Assembly (NCBI RefSeq): GCF_030372765.1
Contig: NZ_JAUCMW010000026.1
Coordinates: 1-64,000, forward strand
Origin: Labilibaculum sp. K2S
GTDB taxonomy: Bacteria; Bacteroidota; Bacteroidia; Bacteroidales; Marinifilaceae
DNA length: 64,000 nt
Direction of reading: 5' to 3'
Position numbers and translations under genes: made by a program. Positions 62,754 to 64,000 of the stretch are shown here, in pieces. The notes under the pieces were generated by a model that was not told where the DNA came from, did no database searches, and saw nothing but the letters and a program-made list of their open reading frames with translations. The stretch's first letter is position 1. Each line of letters starts with the position of its first letter.

Positions 62754-64000
62754 ATGACTGCAACAGATACATCGAATGTTCCGAAAGGAAAAATAAATAA
62801 AAGTGGTTTACAAAGTGCCTTTAGACTTTACAAATACATTAAACCATACCGGGGACAATATTTTTTAGGGATCTTTTTCTTATTGGGTTCCAGTTTGGCG
62901 AGTTTGGCTTTCCCAAAGCTATTAGGCGATTTGGTGAACTCAGGCAATACTACTACACTGGGGCAAAGTTTGAATCAAACTGCTGTTTTAATTGTCTGTG
63001 TATTGATTCTTCAAGCCACCTTCTCCTATTTCCGCATTGTATTGTTTGTGAACGTAACAGAGAGATCTTTAGCCGCACTGAGGCAAGCAACCTACCGCCA
63101 TTTAATAAAACTTCCATTGCAATTTTTTGAACGGCGAAGAGTGGGAGAACTCAATAGCAGAATATCGGCAGATGTGGTGTTGCTGCAGGAAACCATGACC
63201 AGCACTTTGGCTGAATTCATCCGCCAGATTATCGTAATAACAGGCGGTATTACCCTTTTGGGGATTATCTCGATAAAGCTTACCGCCTTTATGCTGATTA
63301 CACTGCCGCCAACCATGATTGTTGCCAGGTTTTTTGGCCGGTTTATCCGCAAATTTTCCAAAGATGTGCAAACCAAGCTGGCCGATTCAAACACAATTAT
63401 TGAAGAAACCCTGCAAGGCATACAAAGCGTGAAAGCTTTTACCAATGAATATGTTGAAATTGCACGCTACAAAAAAAAGACCTTGGAAATGGCCGATTTG
63501 GGCATGACCCGAGGCAAATACAGAGGAGCATTTTCCTCTTTTATTATTCTCGGACTTTTTGGTGCCATTGCTGCTATGGTGTGGCAAGGCTCCCGTTTAC
63601 TGCAGGCGGGTGAAATGCAGGCCGGAGATTTATTTTCCTTTGTTATTTATTCTGTGTTTGTAGGCGGCACTATCAGCGGATTGGCCAATGTATATACCAA
63701 CATTCAGAAATTTATTGGTGCCACCGAAGACCTGTTTAAGATTTATGATGAAGAACCTGAAGACATTCAGGACATCAACGAAATTGATCCGAAATATAAA
63801 ATGCAGGGAGAAATCAGCCTGAAGAATTTAAATTTTGCCTACCCTTCGAGAAGCGAACAGGCTGTTTTAAACAATATCAATTTAAAAATAGAAAGCGATA
63901 AAATGATTGCTTTGGTTGGGCATAGCGGCGCTGGGAAAAGCACCATGGCCTCACTCCTTCTGTTGCTGCACAAGCCACCTAAGAACAGCTTATTTTTTGA
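62754..64000 (+). CDS. ABC exporter (fused membrane and ATPase domains), truncated by the window end
   Basis: The reading frame runs from the ATG at 62754 to the window edge (415 codons seen, no stop). It begins with a basic N-terminus, then a six-span type-1 exporter domain (LYKYIKPYRGQYFLGIFF, RTAT-like RQATYRHLIKLPLQFFERR, ETLQGIQSVKAFTNE), and then the ATPase domain (ISLKNLNFAYPSR and Walker A VGHSGAGKST). This is the MsbA/lipid or peptide exporter layout. The last 14 codons after Walker A read unusually (LHKPPKNSLFF). The Walker B and signature motifs lie outside the window. Confidence 0.88.
   Translation, partial: MTATDTSNVPKGKINKSGLQSAFRLYKYIKPYRGQYFLGIFFLLGSSLASLAFPKLLGDLVNSGNTTTLGQSLNQTAVLIVCVLILQATFSYFRIVLFVNVTERSLAALRQATYRHLIKLPLQFFERRRVGELNSRISADVVLLQETMTSTLAEFIRQIIVITGGITLLGIISIKLTAFMLITLPPTMIVARFFGRFIRKFSKDVQTKLADSNTIIEETLQGIQSVKAFTNEYVEIARYKKKTLEMADLGMTRGKYRGAFSSFIILGLFGAIAAMVWQGSRLLQAGEMQAGDLFSFVIYSVFVGGTISGLANVYTNIQKFIGATEDLFKIYDEEPEDIQDINEIDPKYKMQGEISLKNLNFAYPSRSEQAVLNNINLKIESDKMIALVGHSGAGKSTMASLLLLLHKPPKNSLFF

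Overview
The window looks like chromosome from a marine or sediment member of the Bacteroidota, most likely order Marinilabiliales; the rank below phylum is inference. The DNA is AT-rich, start codons mostly lack a clear Shine-Dalgarno sequence, and several intergenic regions carry the Bacteroidota promoter form TTTG-N19-TAnnTTTG. The families also fit: DUF6340, DUF5777 barrels, a TonB receptor with an N-terminal carboxypeptidase-regulatory-like domain, a fused isobutyryl-CoA mutase and an AtuA-like protein. I found no tRNA, rRNA, CRISPR array, prophage or intact insertion sequence.

Layout. 1-3.7 kb: a DUF418 membrane protein, a NifX-like protein with a cysteine tail, an unknown partner, a GreA-like factor and a SEC-C protein. 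3.8-10.1 kb: a minus-strand RND efflux operon (TolC, adaptor, pump, PII-like protein, DUF2892). 10.3-16.1 kb: CinA, a Ste24-type protease, a DUF6340 lipoprotein and a VWA-like membrane protein. 16.6-23.8 kb: an unknown cysteine protein, DapA facing an ACT-like protein, a YchJ/unknown/MFS operon, and a nitroreductase-CobW pair. 23.8-28.3 kb: an FNR-like regulator diverging from a cytochrome c/beta-barrel/cytochrome b cluster. 28.4-31.7 kb: a probable heavy-metal (copper?) uptake set. 31.8-33.2 kb: a remnant of a HerA-like ATPase and a six-heme lipoprotein. 33.6-55.0 kb: a 21-kb minus-strand catabolic block for branched-chain and short-chain acyl-CoAs. 55.3-64 kb: YebC, a metallopeptidase lipoprotein, MscS, a GIDE-domain protein, a PAS histidine kinase, a small STAS-like protein and a truncated ABC exporter.

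How the genes work together. The catabolic block can carry branched-chain acyl-CoAs (3-methylcrotonyl-CoA carboxylase, hydratase, IcmF) and butyryl-CoA (acyl-CoA dehydrogenase, crotonase, hydroxyacyl-CoA dehydrogenase, thiolase) to acetyl-CoA. Electrons leave through EtfAB and a two-gene membrane ETF:quinone oxidoreductase, and butyrate kinase gives a possible ATP-yielding acid exit. The cytochrome cluster looks like a chain from the quinone pool through a seven-heme protein and a small cytochrome to an outer-membrane barrel and lipoprotein cytochrome. It lies opposite a regulator that has all four cysteine positions of an oxygen-sensing FNR, with a perfect palindrome upstream of the cluster's likely promoter. 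This possible porin-cytochrome conduit is the best candidate for an undescribed system here.
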